NCBI RefSeq assembly: GCF_040436345.1
Contig: NC_133224.1
Span: 8,238,741-8,302,740, forward strand
Reading direction: 5' to 3'
Length of the DNA stretch: 64,000 bases
Source: Pagrus major
Lineage: Eukaryota > Chordata > Actinopteri > Spariformes > Sparidae
Positions 1-13,139 of the stretch are shown here, piece after piece. The notes beneath the pieces were generated by a model. The model was not told where the DNA came from. It saw only the letters and a program-made list of their open reading frames with translations, and did no database searches. Each line of letters begins with the position of its first letter. The stretch's first letter is position 1. A program made the translations under genes and the position numbers.

Positions 1-265
1 CTTTTTCAAATCCCACCAGAGATTTTCAATGGGGTTCAAGTCAGGCGACTGTGATGGCCACTCTAGTATCTTCCAGGACTTCTTCTGAAACCAAGCCTTG
101 GTGGACTTTGAGGTATGCTTGGGATCATTGTCCTGTTGGAAGGTCCAATGACGCCCAAGCTTCAGCTTCCTTACAGACGGCATGACATTTTCTCCCAGGA
201 TTTCCTGATACTTGATTGAATCCATCTTGCCCTCCACACGCTGCAGGTTTCCAGTGCCAGAGGGC
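1..265 (-). mobile_element. Tc1-like transposase fragment, C-terminal catalytic part
   Basis: Read on the minus strand, this stretch is one open frame typical of fish Tc1/mariner transposases. It contains [16 protein letters not shown], which carries the second catalytic Asp, and further on [12 protein letters not shown], which carries the third catalytic acidic residue (Glu). Spacing between them fits the DD34E class. The frame runs off the left edge of the window. At its N-terminal side it stops matching near 265, so the DNA-binding domain and first Asp are missing here. It is a relic lying just outside the left boundary of the tandem array. Confidence 0.88.
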
Positions 266-268
266 AAC

Positions 269-511
269 CCAGCCAGGATAAATCTGAGGCATGTACATTT
301 GGGGAAAGGCCAGAAGGCAGTAATAGCACAATATATATACATATATATGTAAAACTACATGGATGTTTCCCAACCTTTTTTGACCCCCGCAGCCTTGTCA
401 GAGGAGCACAAGCACCTCTTCATCGACACCACTCGTCATGTCTCACTTGAAACTGATTTTAAACCGGATTTTATGTAAACCTATGAATATATACAAGTGA
501 ATATTATTTAT
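269..511. other. spacer between Tc1 fragment and array unit 1
   Basis: This stretch sits between the Tc1 fragment and the point where homology to the later units begins. It is absent from the starts of units 2-4, which join an AGAGGGCAACCC tag directly to the sequence matching position 512. I see no gene here. Confidence 0.5.
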
Positions 512-1043
512 TCTTTGTCCATTAGCTACCTTTATCTATTTTAAACATGTATCCAGTACTTTTAGCTAACTACGTGAGCTTTTTAGCCAATCATTTTTGC
601 CAGCCATCTGAATTGTTTCTTGATTGCTTTTAGCTGCCATTTCCACGGTTTGCTTTTCACGCTCTAGCTAACTATTTCAACAGTGCATCCATTATGGTTT
701 GCGAACCATTTGAAGTGTTTCGTTGTTACTTTTAGTGAGTCATTTGAACAGTTTTTTCATTTAATTTAGCTAATGATTTCCACCTTTTATTAATTACTCT
801 CAGACCGCCATTTGGCCTTCATGACTTTTAGCTAACGTACCCTGTTTGTCCATTACTTCGCTAAAAATTTGAAATGTTTATCCGGACTTTTAGCTATCTG
901 AACTGTTCTTACAATTACTTTTAACTCAATATTTAAACAACCACCACTGCTGATGAAAATCAAGCTGATGTGGCTCAGGCACAAATGTTCACAGATGAGG
1001 TCATGTTTAAAGTTGTGTCACCTTAAATGAATTACTCTTATCC

Positions 1044-1264
1044 ATGACTTTTAGTTAGGTTACCCTGTTCATCCATTACATAGCTAACCATTTCAAATGT
1101 TTATCCAGAGTTTAGCTACCTGAACTGTTTTTATAATTACTACTTATTCATTTGTTTATTCAGCACTTTTAATTAACCATTTCAACTGTTTCATTACGTA
1201 TAAGAACCTACTGACGTGACTGATTGTTCATAGCTTAATAAGGACACTGAGACAAATATTGAAT
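1044..1264. other. AT-rich flank below gene 1
   Basis: AT-rich sequence with many short repeats of a TTTTAGCTAAC-like motif. It recurs in all units and contains no open frame with protein character. It probably lies just past the gene's polyadenylation site. Confidence 0.4.
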
Positions 1265-1282
1265 TTCGTCATGTCAAGAGCT

Positions 1283-1288
1283 TTTATT
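1283..1288 (-). terminator. polyadenylation signal of acidic-repeat gene 1
   Basis: AATAAA on the minus strand, about 120 nt into the inferred fourth exon. It is conserved in all four units (6299, 11449 and 16558), supporting the 3' end model. Confidence 0.7.
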
Positions 1289-1778
1289 TGATCCCATGAC
1301 TGTAAAACATGGCCTCAGTTGGTTTAAATGCTGAAATGCTCTTTCTTGTATATCACGTGGTCATCATGTCGACACCCATGGTGCTGAAGATCAGGTGTTT
1401 GTTGGAGAGCTGCAGAGGAAGAGCAGATACAGATACACGTGAGTATATAGACTACAAGATGTGAGCTTAAATGTTTTCTCATAGTTTTCTGTGAGATGTT
1501 CAGTCAGATCCTAATTCTGTCTTCATTAATAATGGAGCAGATAAAAAGATAGCGCCTGTTATGACAACAGAATATTTGATAGAGTAAGATATGGCTCTGT
1601 GCTGTACCATGATGTATGGCTGTATTGTACATACTTATACCTACAAAAGTAAATGAAAACTAATTAAATAACTGATTTAGGGGAAAAAATATACATTTTT
1701 GGAAAAGTATGAGAAGAAATGATGCATACTCGTGACTTACAGGCAAGATGTTGTGAGGGATTCAGCCTTGTCAGGTTT

Positions 1779-2669
1779 TTAATTAAGAGGGTTAGGCTCA
1801 GCCTCATCATCTTCGGATTCCTCGTCCATCTCAGGCTCATCATCTTCGAAATCCTCGTCCATCTCAGGCTCATCATCTTCGAAATCCTCGTCCATGTCGG
1901 GCTCATCATCTTCGAAATCCTCATCCATGTTGGCCTCATCATCTTCTAAGTCCTCCTCTGGCTCCGACCCTTCAACAACGTCCTCCTCTGGCTCCGACCC
2001 TTCAACAGCGTCCTCCTCTGGCTCCGACCCTTCAATAACGTCCTCCTCTGGCTCCGACCCTTCAATAACGTCCTCCTCTGGCTCCGACCCTTCAACAGCG
2101 TCCTCCTCTGGCTCCGACCCTTCAATAACGTCCTCCTCTGGCTCCGACCCTTCAGTAGCGTCCTCCTCTGGCTCCGACCCTTCAGTAGCGTCCTCCTCTG
2201 GCTCCGACCCTTCAATAACGTCCTCCTCTGGCTCCGACCCTTCAGTAGCGTCCTCCTCTGGCTCCGACCCTTCAGTAGCGTCCTGCTCTGGCTCCTTCAC
2301 TCCAACAGCGTCCTGCTCTGGCTTTGGCAAATCAACTTTAACCTCATCATTGATGGCTGTTAGAAAGACATGTAATTGCATCCATTAAGAAAGGTCAGAT
2401 ACTCAAACAGTTGTCCCTTTAGTCAAAGAACTTATCCAGTTTTGTAATTTTATATTGAGAAATCACACAAAACACTGACAACCTAACGTCTACATACAGA
2501 GGTGACAATGCATCAATGCATACGACACATCTGGTGCACATACCACTTTATACTTGACATCAGAATTTATCATCTAGTTACCTTTGGCTTTAGCAGAATC
2601 ATCTGCTGATGGTGCTGCACTGAGCGCAGCCACAAAGGCACAGGCCAGCAGAAGAATTTGGATCTTCAT
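1779..2669 (-). CDS. secreted acidic repeat protein, array copy 1 (221 aa, two coding exons)
   Basis: The family is not recognised. Coding exons are 2582-2669 and 1779-2356. The intron between them is phase 1, with donor AAAG/GTAACTAG and acceptor TTTCTAACAG. A noncoding exon ends at 2786 (CTGAAG/GTAAAT). The repeat exon continues past the stop to a donor at 1741 (GCCT/GTAAGT), and a 3' UTR exon begins at 1409 after CCTCTGCAG. The leader MKIQILLLACAFVAALSA is a clear signal peptide, so the product should be secreted. After a short linker come 11 repeats of type EGSEPEEDAT (or DVI, DAV), then 4 units of type EDDEPEMDEDF, then the tail AEPNPLN. There is no Cys in the mature part and it is very rich in Glu and Asp. 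Each 10-mer contains S-E-P-E, a CK2-type site. Binding of calcium or cationic partners is only an inference. The repeat numbers differ from the other copies, and the tail lacks the TREDSSKKDE segment they have. Confidence 0.82.
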
Positions 2670-2866
2670 TTTCTGAAAGGAAACATAAAAACGTACAAAA
2701 ATACTGTGAAATGGTCCGTGAGTATTTAGCAACAGATTCTGTTCAGTCTGTGGGTCTGACAGAAGAGTAAAGGTACCGTATTTACCTTCAGTTTTCAGTA
2801 GCTCTCAGGTCCAAAGGACTTCAACTCAAGTCAGGAGTGTTCTGACCTTCCAACTGATGCACCTTC

Positions 2867-2874
2867 AATATATG
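2867..2874 (-). promoter_or_regulatory. TATA-like box, copy 1
   Basis: CATATATT on the minus strand, about 85 nt before the first splice donor. This implies a transcription start near 2840 and a noncoding exon of about 55 nt. An inverted CCAAT motif lies about 50 nt further upstream. Confidence 0.5.
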
Positions 2875-2879
2875 TGAAC

Positions 2880-3660
2880 TTCTGAGCTAGGAATGTTTGT
2901 TTGGTAACAAAGCTCATCCAATGAAAAGTTTCCACATTTTTTGCTAGTCTGTGACAAACATGCTCCGAGGCAAATGATGTAGTGCACAGCCACCTTCCGT
3001 GCAGAGACACGTATTGACACCAAGGATCAACTGAACAACTGTATTTTATTTCATTTATATCAACTATTCATGTTAAATACTGATCAGGTGGAAACTATGT
3101 TTGGAAGTCCCTCTGTGAAAGCACGAGAAGCCGACTGGCATTTATTGTACAGCCTTGGCTTTTGATTGAGTACTCCACTAACTCACACAATAATTTAAGG
3201 TCATTAACATTTCTTTTGGAGAAAATAATCACGTCATAATCCGGCAATTAAATCAGAATTTGCTAACTTTTAGACACTCTTATGCTGTTATATGCCAGCA
3301 ATTGGTAAAACTATGGCTACAAAAGTTTCTGACTTATAACAGTTAATAACTTCTTTTCAACTCTTACTGCTTTTGGCTAATGCTCTGAGGCTTGAGCAAA
3401 TTTGCTGATGAACTGACTGATCTGGTTTCAAATGATGATGTCATTCAGAGCACCACACTCTCGGAGCAGCAGAGGCAGTCGGTGTTTCGCAAACACAGAA
3501 TATCAGTCCTAGATAAATGCAATAACTGTGGACTGAACGTTGAATTCACAAATCAAGAATGCACTTTTGTTTTTCTGAAGTCATCGTAGAGGAATTAGTC
3601 CTTGTCAATGTGTTGAAATGTTCTTTATCTTAACGTTACATTAGACAAGCAGACATATTT
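2880..3660. other. upstream flank of gene 1 with small unexplained frame
   Basis: AT-rich upstream sequence. A 65-codon plus-strand frame at 3392-3589 starts only with TTG. It recurs in units 2 and 3 and has a stop in unit 4. The differences I noted between copies mostly change the amino acid, so I see no sign of purifying selection. I do not call it a gene. Confidence 0.35.
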
Positions 3661-3677
3661 AGCTGTTTTATTTTTTA

Positions 3678-3720
3678 TTTTACGAGTTTGAAAGGCGGAC
3701 GACCTTTCAAACTCGTAAAA
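3678..3720. repeat. perfect palindrome, 18-bp arms, unit 1
   Basis: The left arm TTTTACGAGTTTGAAAGG (3678-3695) and its exact reverse complement (3703-3720) are separated by a 7-nt loop. Confidence 0.93.
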
Positions 3721-4172
3721 GTTAGGCCACATAGTATTGTTCTCACTACAACCCTATGTCGGCTACACTGCTTCAGTTCTAGCAAACGGTCAAGTTAGCA
3801 TTGGTAGTCGATCCAAGAGACGGAGAGAGGATGGAGACAGAAGCCTCAACATTGAGGTGTACAGAAAACCTACACACACAGATCAGTACTTGCTGTTCGA
3901 CTCTCATCACCCACTGGAGCACAAGCTGGGGGTCATCAGAACCCGACCATCGGGCTGAGACCGTGCCCACTAAGTCAGGGGAAGGAGAAGGAACAGAAGA
4001 ACAGCAGGGGTGCACTTAAAACCTGTAGCTTCCCAAACTGGACCTTTGTCAAAACCGCTAAAAGATCCAGAGCAGACAGAGAGGAGAAGAAAACATAACA
4101 ACATCGTCATTCCCCATGTCGCAGGAACATCTGAAAAACTCAGGAGGATCTTTAATAAACATCATATCCCGG

Positions 4173-5250
<1,078 letters not shown>

Positions 5251-6298
5251 TATCCCGGTTCACTTCATACCTACCAACACACTGAGGCAGAAACTTGTCC
5301 ATCCTGAGGACAAAACACCCAGGTATAAACAGAGTAATGTAGTTTATGCTGTTCAGTGCAGCCAGGATGACCACCTGGAGAACCTTCATCAACGAGAGTG
5401 GATACTGATTTGGGAGGTTGACTGGGAGGTTTGAGTATGCAGGGACACCAAGTATACGCTGAATCACTCTGAAAAATCCTTGCTGTCAAGAAGCCTCCAC
5501 TTTCTTTCTCGCTCCCTCTCCCACTCACTCACTGGCTCCTTCTCTCCACACAAGCCTTTCAGCTTTTCTTTCATCTGCCTCTGGAAAAGCTGTCTGAATC
5601 GTTCCAGCTGTTCCTGAAATTCTCAGGAGGGGGCAAGCAAGCTAAATCCTCAACATTTCCCCCCCTTTTTTATCCCTTTATCTTACTTGGGCATTGATTT
5701 GACTTTGCCGTTGAACTATGGGACGTATTCAGCATACCAGAGGGCAACCCTCTTTGTCCATTAGCTACCTTCATCTATTTTAAACATGTATCCAGTTCTT
5801 TTAGCTAGCTACGTGAGCTTTTTAGCCAATCATTTTTGCCAGCCATCTGAACTGTTTCTTGATTGCTTTTAGCTGCCATTTCCACGGTTTGCTTTTTACG
5901 CTCTAGCTAACTATTTCAACAGTGCATCCATTATGGTTTGCGAACCATTTGAAGTGTTTCGTTGTTACTTTTAGTAAGTCATTTGAACAGTTTATTCATT
6001 TAATTTAGCTAATGATTTCCACCATTTATTAATTACTCTCAGACCGCCATTTGACCTTCATGACTTTTGGTTAGGTTACCCTGTTCATCCATTACATAGC
6101 TAACCATTTCAAATGTTTATCCAGAGTTTAGCTACCTGAACTGTTTTTATAATTACTACTTATTCATTTGTTTATTCAGCACTTTTAATTAACCATTTCA
6201 ACTGTTTCATTACGTATAAGAACCTACTGACGTGACTGATTGTTCATAGCTTAATAAGGACACTGAGACAAATATTGAATTTCGTCATGTCAAGAGCT

Positions 6299-6304
6299 TT
6301 TATT
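6299..6304 (-). terminator. polyadenylation signal of acidic-repeat gene 2
   Basis: AATAAA on the minus strand, inside the 3' UTR exon that begins at 6425 after the acceptor CCTCTGCAG. Confidence 0.7.
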
Positions 6305-6794
6305 TGATCCCATGACTGTAAAACATGGCCTCAGTTGGTTTAAATGCTGAAATGCTCTTTCTTGTATATCACGTGGTCATCATGTCGACACCCATGGTGC
6401 TGAAGATCAGGTGTTAGTTGGAGAGCTGCAGAGGAAGAGCAGATACAGATACACGTGAGTATATAGACTACAAGATGTGAGCTTAAATGTTTTCTTATAG
6501 TTTTCTGTGAGATGTTCAGTCAGATCCTAATTCTGTCTTCATTAATAATGGAGCAGATAAAAAGATAGCGCCTGTTATGACAACAGAATATTTGATAGAA
6601 TAAGATATGGCTCTGTGCTGTACCATGATGTATGGCCGTATTGTACATACTTATACCTACAAAAGTAAATGAAAACTAATTAAATAACTGATTTAGGGGA
6701 AAAAATATACATTTTTGAAAAAGTATGAGAAGAAATGATGCATACTTGTGACTTACAGGCAAGATGTTGTGAGGGATTCAGCCTTGTCAGGTTT

Positions 6795-7784
6795 TTAATT
6801 AAGAGGGTTAGGCTCAGCCTCATCCTTCTTCGAGGAATCTTCCCTGGTGGCCTCATCATCTTCGGAATCCTCGTCCATCTCGGGCTCATCATCTTCGAAA
6901 TCCTCGTCCATCTCGGGCTCATCATCTTCGGAATCCTCGTCCATCTCGGGCTCATCACCTCCGAAATCCTCGTCCATCTCGGGCTCATCATCTTCGAAAT
7001 CCTCGTCCATGTCGGGCTCATCATCTTCGAAATCCTCATCCATGTTGGCCTCATCATCTTCTAAGTCCTCCTCTGGCTCCGACCCTTCAGTAGCGTCCTC
7101 CTCTGGCTCCGACCCTTCAGTAGCGTCCTGCTCTGGCTCCGACCCTTCAATAACGTCCTCCTCTGGCTCCGACCCTTCAATAACGTCCTCTTCTGGCTCC
7201 GACCCTTCAACAGCGTCCTCCTCTGGCTCCGACCCTTCAATAACGTCCTCCTCTGGCTCCGACCCTTCAATAACGTCCTCTTCTGGCTCCGACCCTTCAA
7301 CAGCGTCCTCCTCTGGCTCCGACCCTTCAGTAGCGTCCTGCTCTGGCTCCGACCCTTCAGTAGCGTCCTGCTCTGGCTCCTTCACTCCAATAGCGTCCTG
7401 CTGTGGCTCCTTCACTCCAACAGCGTCCTGCTCTGGCTTTGGCAAATCAACTTTAACCTCATCATTTATGGCTGTTAGAAAGACATGTAATTGCATCCAT
7501 TAAGAAAGGTCAGATACTCAAACAGTTGTCCCTTTAGTCAAAGAACTTATCCAGTTTTGTAATTTTATATTGAGAAATCACACAAAACACTGACAACCTA
7601 ACGTCTACATACAGAGGTGACATTGCATCAATGCATACGACACATCTGGTGCACATACCACTTTATACTTGACATCAGAATTTACCATCTAGTTACCTTT
7701 GGCTTTAGCAGAATCATCTGCTGATGGTGCTGCACTGAGCGCAGCCACAAAGGCACAGGCCAGCAGAAGAATTTGGATCTTCAT
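6795..7784 (-). CDS. secreted acidic repeat protein, array copy 2 (254 aa)
   Basis: Coding exons are 7697-7784 (signal peptide, identical to copy 1) and 6795-7471. The same phase-1 intron is present. The noncoding exon ends at 7901, the repeat exon donor is at 6757 and the 3' UTR exon starts at 6425. The linker has an extra KEPQQDAIGV segment relative to copy 1. There are 10 repeats of the EGSEPEED type, some with EQD. They are followed by 6 units of the EDDEPEMDEDF type, one of which is GGDEPEMDEDS, and the tail TREDSSKKDEAEPNPLN. The coding sequence looks intact. Function is unknown; a secreted polyanion is what the sequence shows. Confidence 0.82.
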
Positions 7785-7981
7785 TTTCTGAAAGGAAACA
7801 TAAAAACGTACAAAAATACTGTGAAACGGTCTGTGAGTATTTAGCGACAGATTCTGTTCAGTCTGTGGGTCTGACAGAAGAGTAAAGGTACCGTATTTAC
7901 CTTCAGTTTTCACTAGCTCTCAGGTCCAAAGGACTTCAACTCAAGTCAGGAGTGTTCTGACCTTCCAACTGATGCACCTTC

Positions 7982-7989
7982 AATATATG
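7982..7989 (-). promoter_or_regulatory. TATA-like box, copy 2
   Basis: CATATATT on the minus strand at the same offset from the first donor as in copy 1. Confidence 0.45.
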
Positions 7990-8792
7990 TGAACTTCTGA
8001 GCTAGGAATGTTTGTTTGGTAACAAAGCTCATCCAATGAAAAGTTTCCACATTTTTTGCTAGTCTGTGACAAACATGCTCCGAGGCAAATGATGTAGTGC
8101 ACAGCCACCTTCCGTGCAGAGACACGTATTGACACCAAGGATCAACTGAACAACTGTATTTTATTTCATTTATATCAACTATTCATGTTAAATACTGATC
8201 AGGTGGAAATTATGTTTGGAAGTCCCTCTGTGAAAGCACGAGAAGCCGACTGGCATTTATTGTACAGCCTTGGCCTTTGATTGAGTACTCCACTAAATCA
8301 CACAATAATTTAAGGTCATTAACATTTCTTTTGGAGAAAATAATCACGTCATAAGCTGGCAATTAAATCAGAATTTGCTAACTTTTAGACACTCTTATGC
8401 TGTTATATGCCAGCAATTGGTAAAACTATGGCTACAAAAGTTTCTGACTTATAACAGTTAATAACTTCTTTTCAACTCTTACTGCTTTTGGCTAATGCTC
8501 TGAGGTTTGAGCAAATTTGCTGATGAACTGACTGATCTGGTTTCAAATGATGATGTCATTCAGAGCGCCACACTCTCGGAGCAGCAAAGGCAGTCGGTGT
8601 TTCGCAAACACAGAATATCAGTCCTAGATAAATGCAATAACTGTGGACTGAACGTTGAATTCACAAATCAAGAATGCACTTTTGTTTTTCTGAAGTCATC
8701 GTAGAGGAATTAGTCCTTGTCAATGTGTTGAAATGTTCTTTATCTTAACGTTACATTAGACAAGCAGACATATTTAGCTGTTTTATTTTTTA

Positions 8793-8835
8793 TTTTACGA
8801 GTTTGAAAGGCGGACGACCTTTCAAACTCGTAAAA
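8793..8835. repeat. perfect palindrome, 18-bp arms, unit 2
   Basis: Same arms and same 7-nt loop as in unit 1. Confidence 0.93.
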
Positions 8836-9298
8836 GTTAGGCCACATAGTATTGTTCTCACTACAACCCTATGTCGGCTACACTGCTTCAGTTCTAGCAA
8901 ACGGTCAAGTTAGCATTGGTAGTCGATCCAAGAGACGGAGAGAGGATGGAGAGAGGATGGAGACAGAAGCCTCAACATTGAGGTGTACAGAAAACCTACA
9001 CACACAGATCAGTACTTGCTGTTCGACTCTCATCACCCACTGGAGCACAAGCTGGGGGTCATCAGAACCCGACCATCGGGCTGAGACCGTGCCCACTAAG
9101 TCAGGGGAAGGAGAAGGAACAGAAGAACAGCAGGGGTGCACTTAAAACCTGTAGCTTCCCAAACTGGACCTTTGTCAAAACCGCTAAAAGATCCAGAGCA
9201 GACAGAGAGGAGAAGAAAACATAACAACATCGTCATTCCCCATGTCGCAGGAACATCTGAAAAACTCAGGAGGATCTTTAATAAACATCATATCCCGG

Positions 9299-9969
9299 CA
9301 GAGCCAGGCCTCGGCATAGGCTGTATAGGCGAATGCTAAGGGTGCCATCATCCACGGGGGGCGCCGCAAACAGGGGGAGAAAAAAAAAATTACTATTTTT
9401 TACCAGTGCTATTACGACTATTATTTCGAAATATTATATAAGCCCACAGCAACATAACTTGATAACAAAGCCTATTAAATAATGGATAGGCCTTTTTCTG
9501 GATTCCTGGCTGGCTCGTCACACTGTACCTGCCCTCTGTGAGGGTGGGGAGCGGAGTCGAGAGGCGAGTTGCCTGAATCTGACCGGACCGTGACCCAAAG
9601 ACCAAGAAAGAGATTTATTAATACTGTAGCAGAATCACAATGTCCAAAAGACTGAAACCATCTGGCGCCCAGGGAAGGAAAAGAAGGAAAGAAGAGAAAA
9701 ACATCAAAATATATACACACATATATACATATTTATATACAGTTGCAATCAGAATTATTCAACCCCCACTACAAATTAGGTTTATTGGCAACACGTACAA
9801 ACTAGCAGCTGTTTGCAATAAACAAATCAAACAAGAACAATTTAAATAGCTCAACACAACTAATAGTACAAGTGGTTTCTCCAAATTCAACACAAACATG
9901 CCACTTTTAATGACTACTGCAGTCTCAAAAATATTCAACCCCTTCATGACAAGCATCTGTAGTACATAT

Positions 9970-10028
<59 letters not shown>

Positions 10029-10400
10029 CATATATATACATATATGTATATATATATACATATATGTATATATATATACATATATGTATATATATATACA
10101 TATATGTATATATATATATATAAATTTCACTGCACTTTACTGCTTTTTGCACTCTGGTTAGACTGAATCTCATCGTATTTTCATTATTAGTCTATATTAG
10201 TCTTATGTATAGCACACACCAAGCATCTGTTTTTTTATTAAAATGTAACATTCAGTGATCACATATACTTCTCTTCTCTCTTCAGATGCACTTTTAAAAT
10301 ATTGAATACATACATGCAGTTTCTGTGTGAGTGTATGCGATGCAAGGGGGCGGCAGCTAAAATCTTGCCTAGGGCACCAAATTGCTCTGGGCCGGCACTG
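9299..10400. mobile_element. non-autonomous hAT-type element (unit 2)
   Basis: Perfect TATCCCGG direct repeats lie at 9291-9298 and 10401-10408. It has the same ends as in unit 1, and a longer, more interrupted AT run at 9964-10121. Confidence 0.82.
9964..10121. repeat. (AT)n microsatellite with CATATATGTA higher-order pattern, unit 2
   Basis: The right half is a regular repeat of about 30 bp built from TATATACATATATG blocks, a pattern shared with unit 3 but not unit 1. Confidence 0.9.
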
Positions 10401-11448
10401 TATCCCGGTTCACTTCATACCTACCAACACACTGAGGCAGAAACTTGTCCATCCTGAGGACAAAACACCCAGGTATAAACAGAGTAATGTAGTTTATGCT
10501 GTTCAGTGCAGCCAGGATGACCACCTGGAGAACCTTCATCAACGAGAGTGGATACTGATTTGGGAGGTTGACTGGGAGGTTTGAGTATGCAGGGACACCA
10601 AGTATACGCTGAATCACTCTGAAAAATCCTTGCTGTCAAGAAGCCTCCACTTTCTTTCTCGCTCCCTCTCCCACTCACTCACTGGCTCCTTCTCTCCACA
10701 CAAGCCTTTCAGCTTTTCTTTCATCTGCCTCTGGAAAAGCTGTCTGAATCGTTCCAGCTGTTCCTGAAATTCTCAGGAGGGGGCAAGCAAGCTAAATCCT
10801 CAACATTTCCCCCCCTTTTTTATCCCTTTATCTTACTTGGGCATTGATTTGACTTTGCCGTTGAACTATGGGACGTATTCAGCATACCAGAGGGCAACCC
10901 TCTTTGTCCATTAGCTACCTTCATCTATTTTAAACATGTATCCAGTTCTTTTAGCTAGCTACGTGAGCTTTTTAGCCAATCATTTTTGCCAGCCATCTGA
11001 ACTGTTTCTTGATTGCTTTTAGCTGCCATTTCCACGGTTTGCTTTTTACGCTCTAGCTAACTATTTCAACAGTGCATCCATTATGGTTTGCGAACCATTT
11101 GAAGTGTTTCGTTGTTACTTTTAGTAAGTCATTTGAACAGTTTATTCATTTAATTTAGCTAATGATTTCCACCATTTATTAATTACTCTCAGACCGCCAT
11201 TTGACCTTCATGACTTTTGGTTAGGTTACCCTGTTCATCCATTACATAGCTAACCATTTCAAATGTTTATCCAGAGTTTAGCTACCTGAACTGTTTTTAT
11301 AATTACTACTTATTCATTTGTTTATTCAGCACTTTTAATTAACCATTTCAACTGTTTCATTACGTATAAGAACCTACTGACGTGACTGATTGTTCATAGC
11401 TTAATAAGGACACTGAGACAAATATTGAATTTCGTCATGTCAAGAGCT

Positions 11449-11454
11449 TTTATT
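11449..11454 (-). terminator. polyadenylation signal of acidic-repeat gene 3
   Basis: AATAAA on the minus strand in the 3' UTR exon that starts at 11575. Confidence 0.7.
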
Positions 11455-11944
11455 TGATCCCATGACTGTAAAACATGGCCTCAGTTGGTTTAAATGCTGA
11501 AATGCTCTTTCTTGTATATCACGTGGTCATCATGTCGACACCCATGGTGCTGAAGATCAGGTGTTAGTTGGAGAGCTGCAGAGGAAGAGCAGATACAGAT
11601 ACACGTGAGTATATAGACTACAAGATGTGAGCTTAAATGTTTTCTTATAGTTTTCTGTGAGATGTTCAGTCAGATCCTAATTCTGTCTTCATTAATAATG
11701 GAGCAGATAAAAAGATAGCGCCTGTTATGACAACAGAATATTTGATAGAATAAGATATGGCTCTGTGCTGTACCATGATGTATGGCCGTATTGTACATAC
11801 TTATACCTACAAAAGTAAATGAAAACTAATTAAATAACTGATTTAGGGGAAAAAATATACATTTTTGAAAAAGTATGAGAAGAAATGATGCATACTTGTG
11901 ACTTACAGGCAAGATGTTGTGAGGGATTCAGCCTTGTCAGGTTT

Positions 11945-12934
11945 TTAATTAAGAGGGTTAGGCTCAGCCTCATCCTTCTTCGAGGAATCTTCCCTGGTGG
12001 CCTCATCATCTTCGGAATCCTCGTCCATCTCGGGCTCATCATCTTCGAAATCCTCGTCCATCTCGGGCTCATCATCTTCGGAATCCTCGTCCATCTCGGG
12101 CTCATCACCTCCGAAATCCTCGTCCATCTCGGGCTCATCATCTTCGAAATCCTCGTCCATGTCGGGCTCATCATCTTCGAAATCCTCATCCATGTTGGCC
12201 TCATCATCTTCTAAGTCCTCCTCTGGCTCCGACCCTTCAGTAGCGTCCTCCTCTGGCTCCGACCCTTCAGTAGCGTCCTGCTCTGGCTCCGACCCTTCAA
12301 TAACGTCCTCCTCTGGCTCCGACCCTTCAATAACGTCCTCTTCTGGCTCCGACCCTTCAACAGCGTCCTCCTCTGGCTCCGACCCTTCAATAACGTCCTC
12401 CTCTGGCTCCGACCCTTCAATAACGTCCTCTTCTGGCTCCGACCCTTCAACAGCGTCCTCCTCTGGCTCCGACCCTTCAGTAGCGTCCTGCTCTGGCTCC
12501 GACCCTTCAGTAGCGTCCTGCTCTGGCTCCTTCACTCCAATAGCGTCCTGCTGTGGCTCCTTCACTCCAACAGCGTCCTGCTCTGGCTTTGGCAAATCAA
12601 CTTTAACCTCATCATTTATGGCTGTTAGAAAGACATGTAATTGCATCCATTAAGAAAGGTCAGATACTCAAACAGTTGTCCGTTTAGTCAAAGAACTTAT
12701 CCAGTTTTGTAATTTTATATTGAGAAATCACACAAAACACTGACAACCTAACGTCTACATACAGAGGTGACATTGCATCAATGCATACGACACATCTGGT
12801 GCACATACCACTTTATACTTGACATCAGAATTTATCATCTAGTTACCTTTGGCTTTAGCAGAATCATCTGCTGATGGTGCTGCACTGAGCGCAGCCACAA
12901 AGGCACAGGCCAGCAGAAGAATTTGGATCTTCAT
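11945..12934 (-). CDS. secreted acidic repeat protein, array copy 3 (254 aa)
   Basis: Coding exons are 12847-12934 and 11945-12621. The predicted protein is the same as copy 2 residue for residue, including repeat order. The noncoding exon ends at 13051. Transcription would start near 13,105 from a TATATATT box. The 3' UTR exon starts at 11575. This exact match of repeat blocks is unusual for a minisatellite exon and points to very recent duplication or conversion. As with the others, the product is a secreted acidic protein of unknown role. Confidence 0.82.
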
Positions 12935-13131
12935 TTTCTGAAAGGAAACATAAAAACGTACAAAAATACTGTGAAATGGTCCGTGAGTATTTAGCGACAG
13001 ATTCTGTTCAGTCTGTGGGTCTGACAGAAGAGTAAAGGTACCGTATTTACCTTCAGTTTTCAGTAGCTCTCAGGTCCAAAGGACTTCAACTCAAGTCAGG
13101 AGTGTTCTGACCTTCCAACTGATGCCCCTTC

Positions 13132-13139
13132 AATATATA
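13132..13139 (-). promoter_or_regulatory. TATA-like box, copy 3
   Basis: TATATATT on the minus strand, one base different from the CATATATT of the other copies, so a slightly stronger TATA match. Confidence 0.45.

Larger units (their letters stand above)
8914..10580 (+). mobile_element. Penelope-like relic split by hAT element (unit 2)
   Basis: Homologous to the relic in unit 1, with a 12-bp direct duplication (AGAGGATGGAG-like) near 8941 that shifts the frame before the [16 protein letters not shown] segment. The left piece ends at 9298 and the right piece resumes at 10401. Confidence 0.72.
5751..10900. repeat. tandem array unit 2 (5,150 bp)
   Basis: This is the second unit, with the same layout as unit 1. 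From about 5,000 to 7,530, a tract that starts in the tail of unit 1, I find no difference from the sequence 5,150 bp downstream. The rest of the unit differs from unit 3 by scattered substitutions. It contains an extra 12-bp direct repeat inside the Penelope relic near 8,941. Confidence 0.9.

Noticed and set aside
1946..2215. Second minus-strand frame of KGRSQRRTLL repeats
   Set aside because: Shadow of the 30-bp repeat in another frame, lost outside the repeat.
1779..2356. CRISPR array
   Set aside because: The 30-bp units follow each other with no spacers and encode protein; the genome is eukaryotic.
1894..2388. Plus-strand serine-rich frame (SSSGSDPS repeats) opposite the acidic exon; likewise 6847-7503, 11997-12653 and 17108-17557
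   Set aside because: It is the antisense of a 30-bp repeat without stops, so open by composition. Only the minus strand has a signal peptide, splice sites and polyadenylation signal.
1779..2669. Naming the acidic gene as an SCPP, a hyosophorin or an antifreeze protein
   Set aside because: Acidic, secreted and tandem genes recall these groups, but the signal exon ends in phase 1 rather than the phase 0 typical of SCPP genes. There are no N-glycosylation repeats, and it is not Ala-rich. A name would be a guess.
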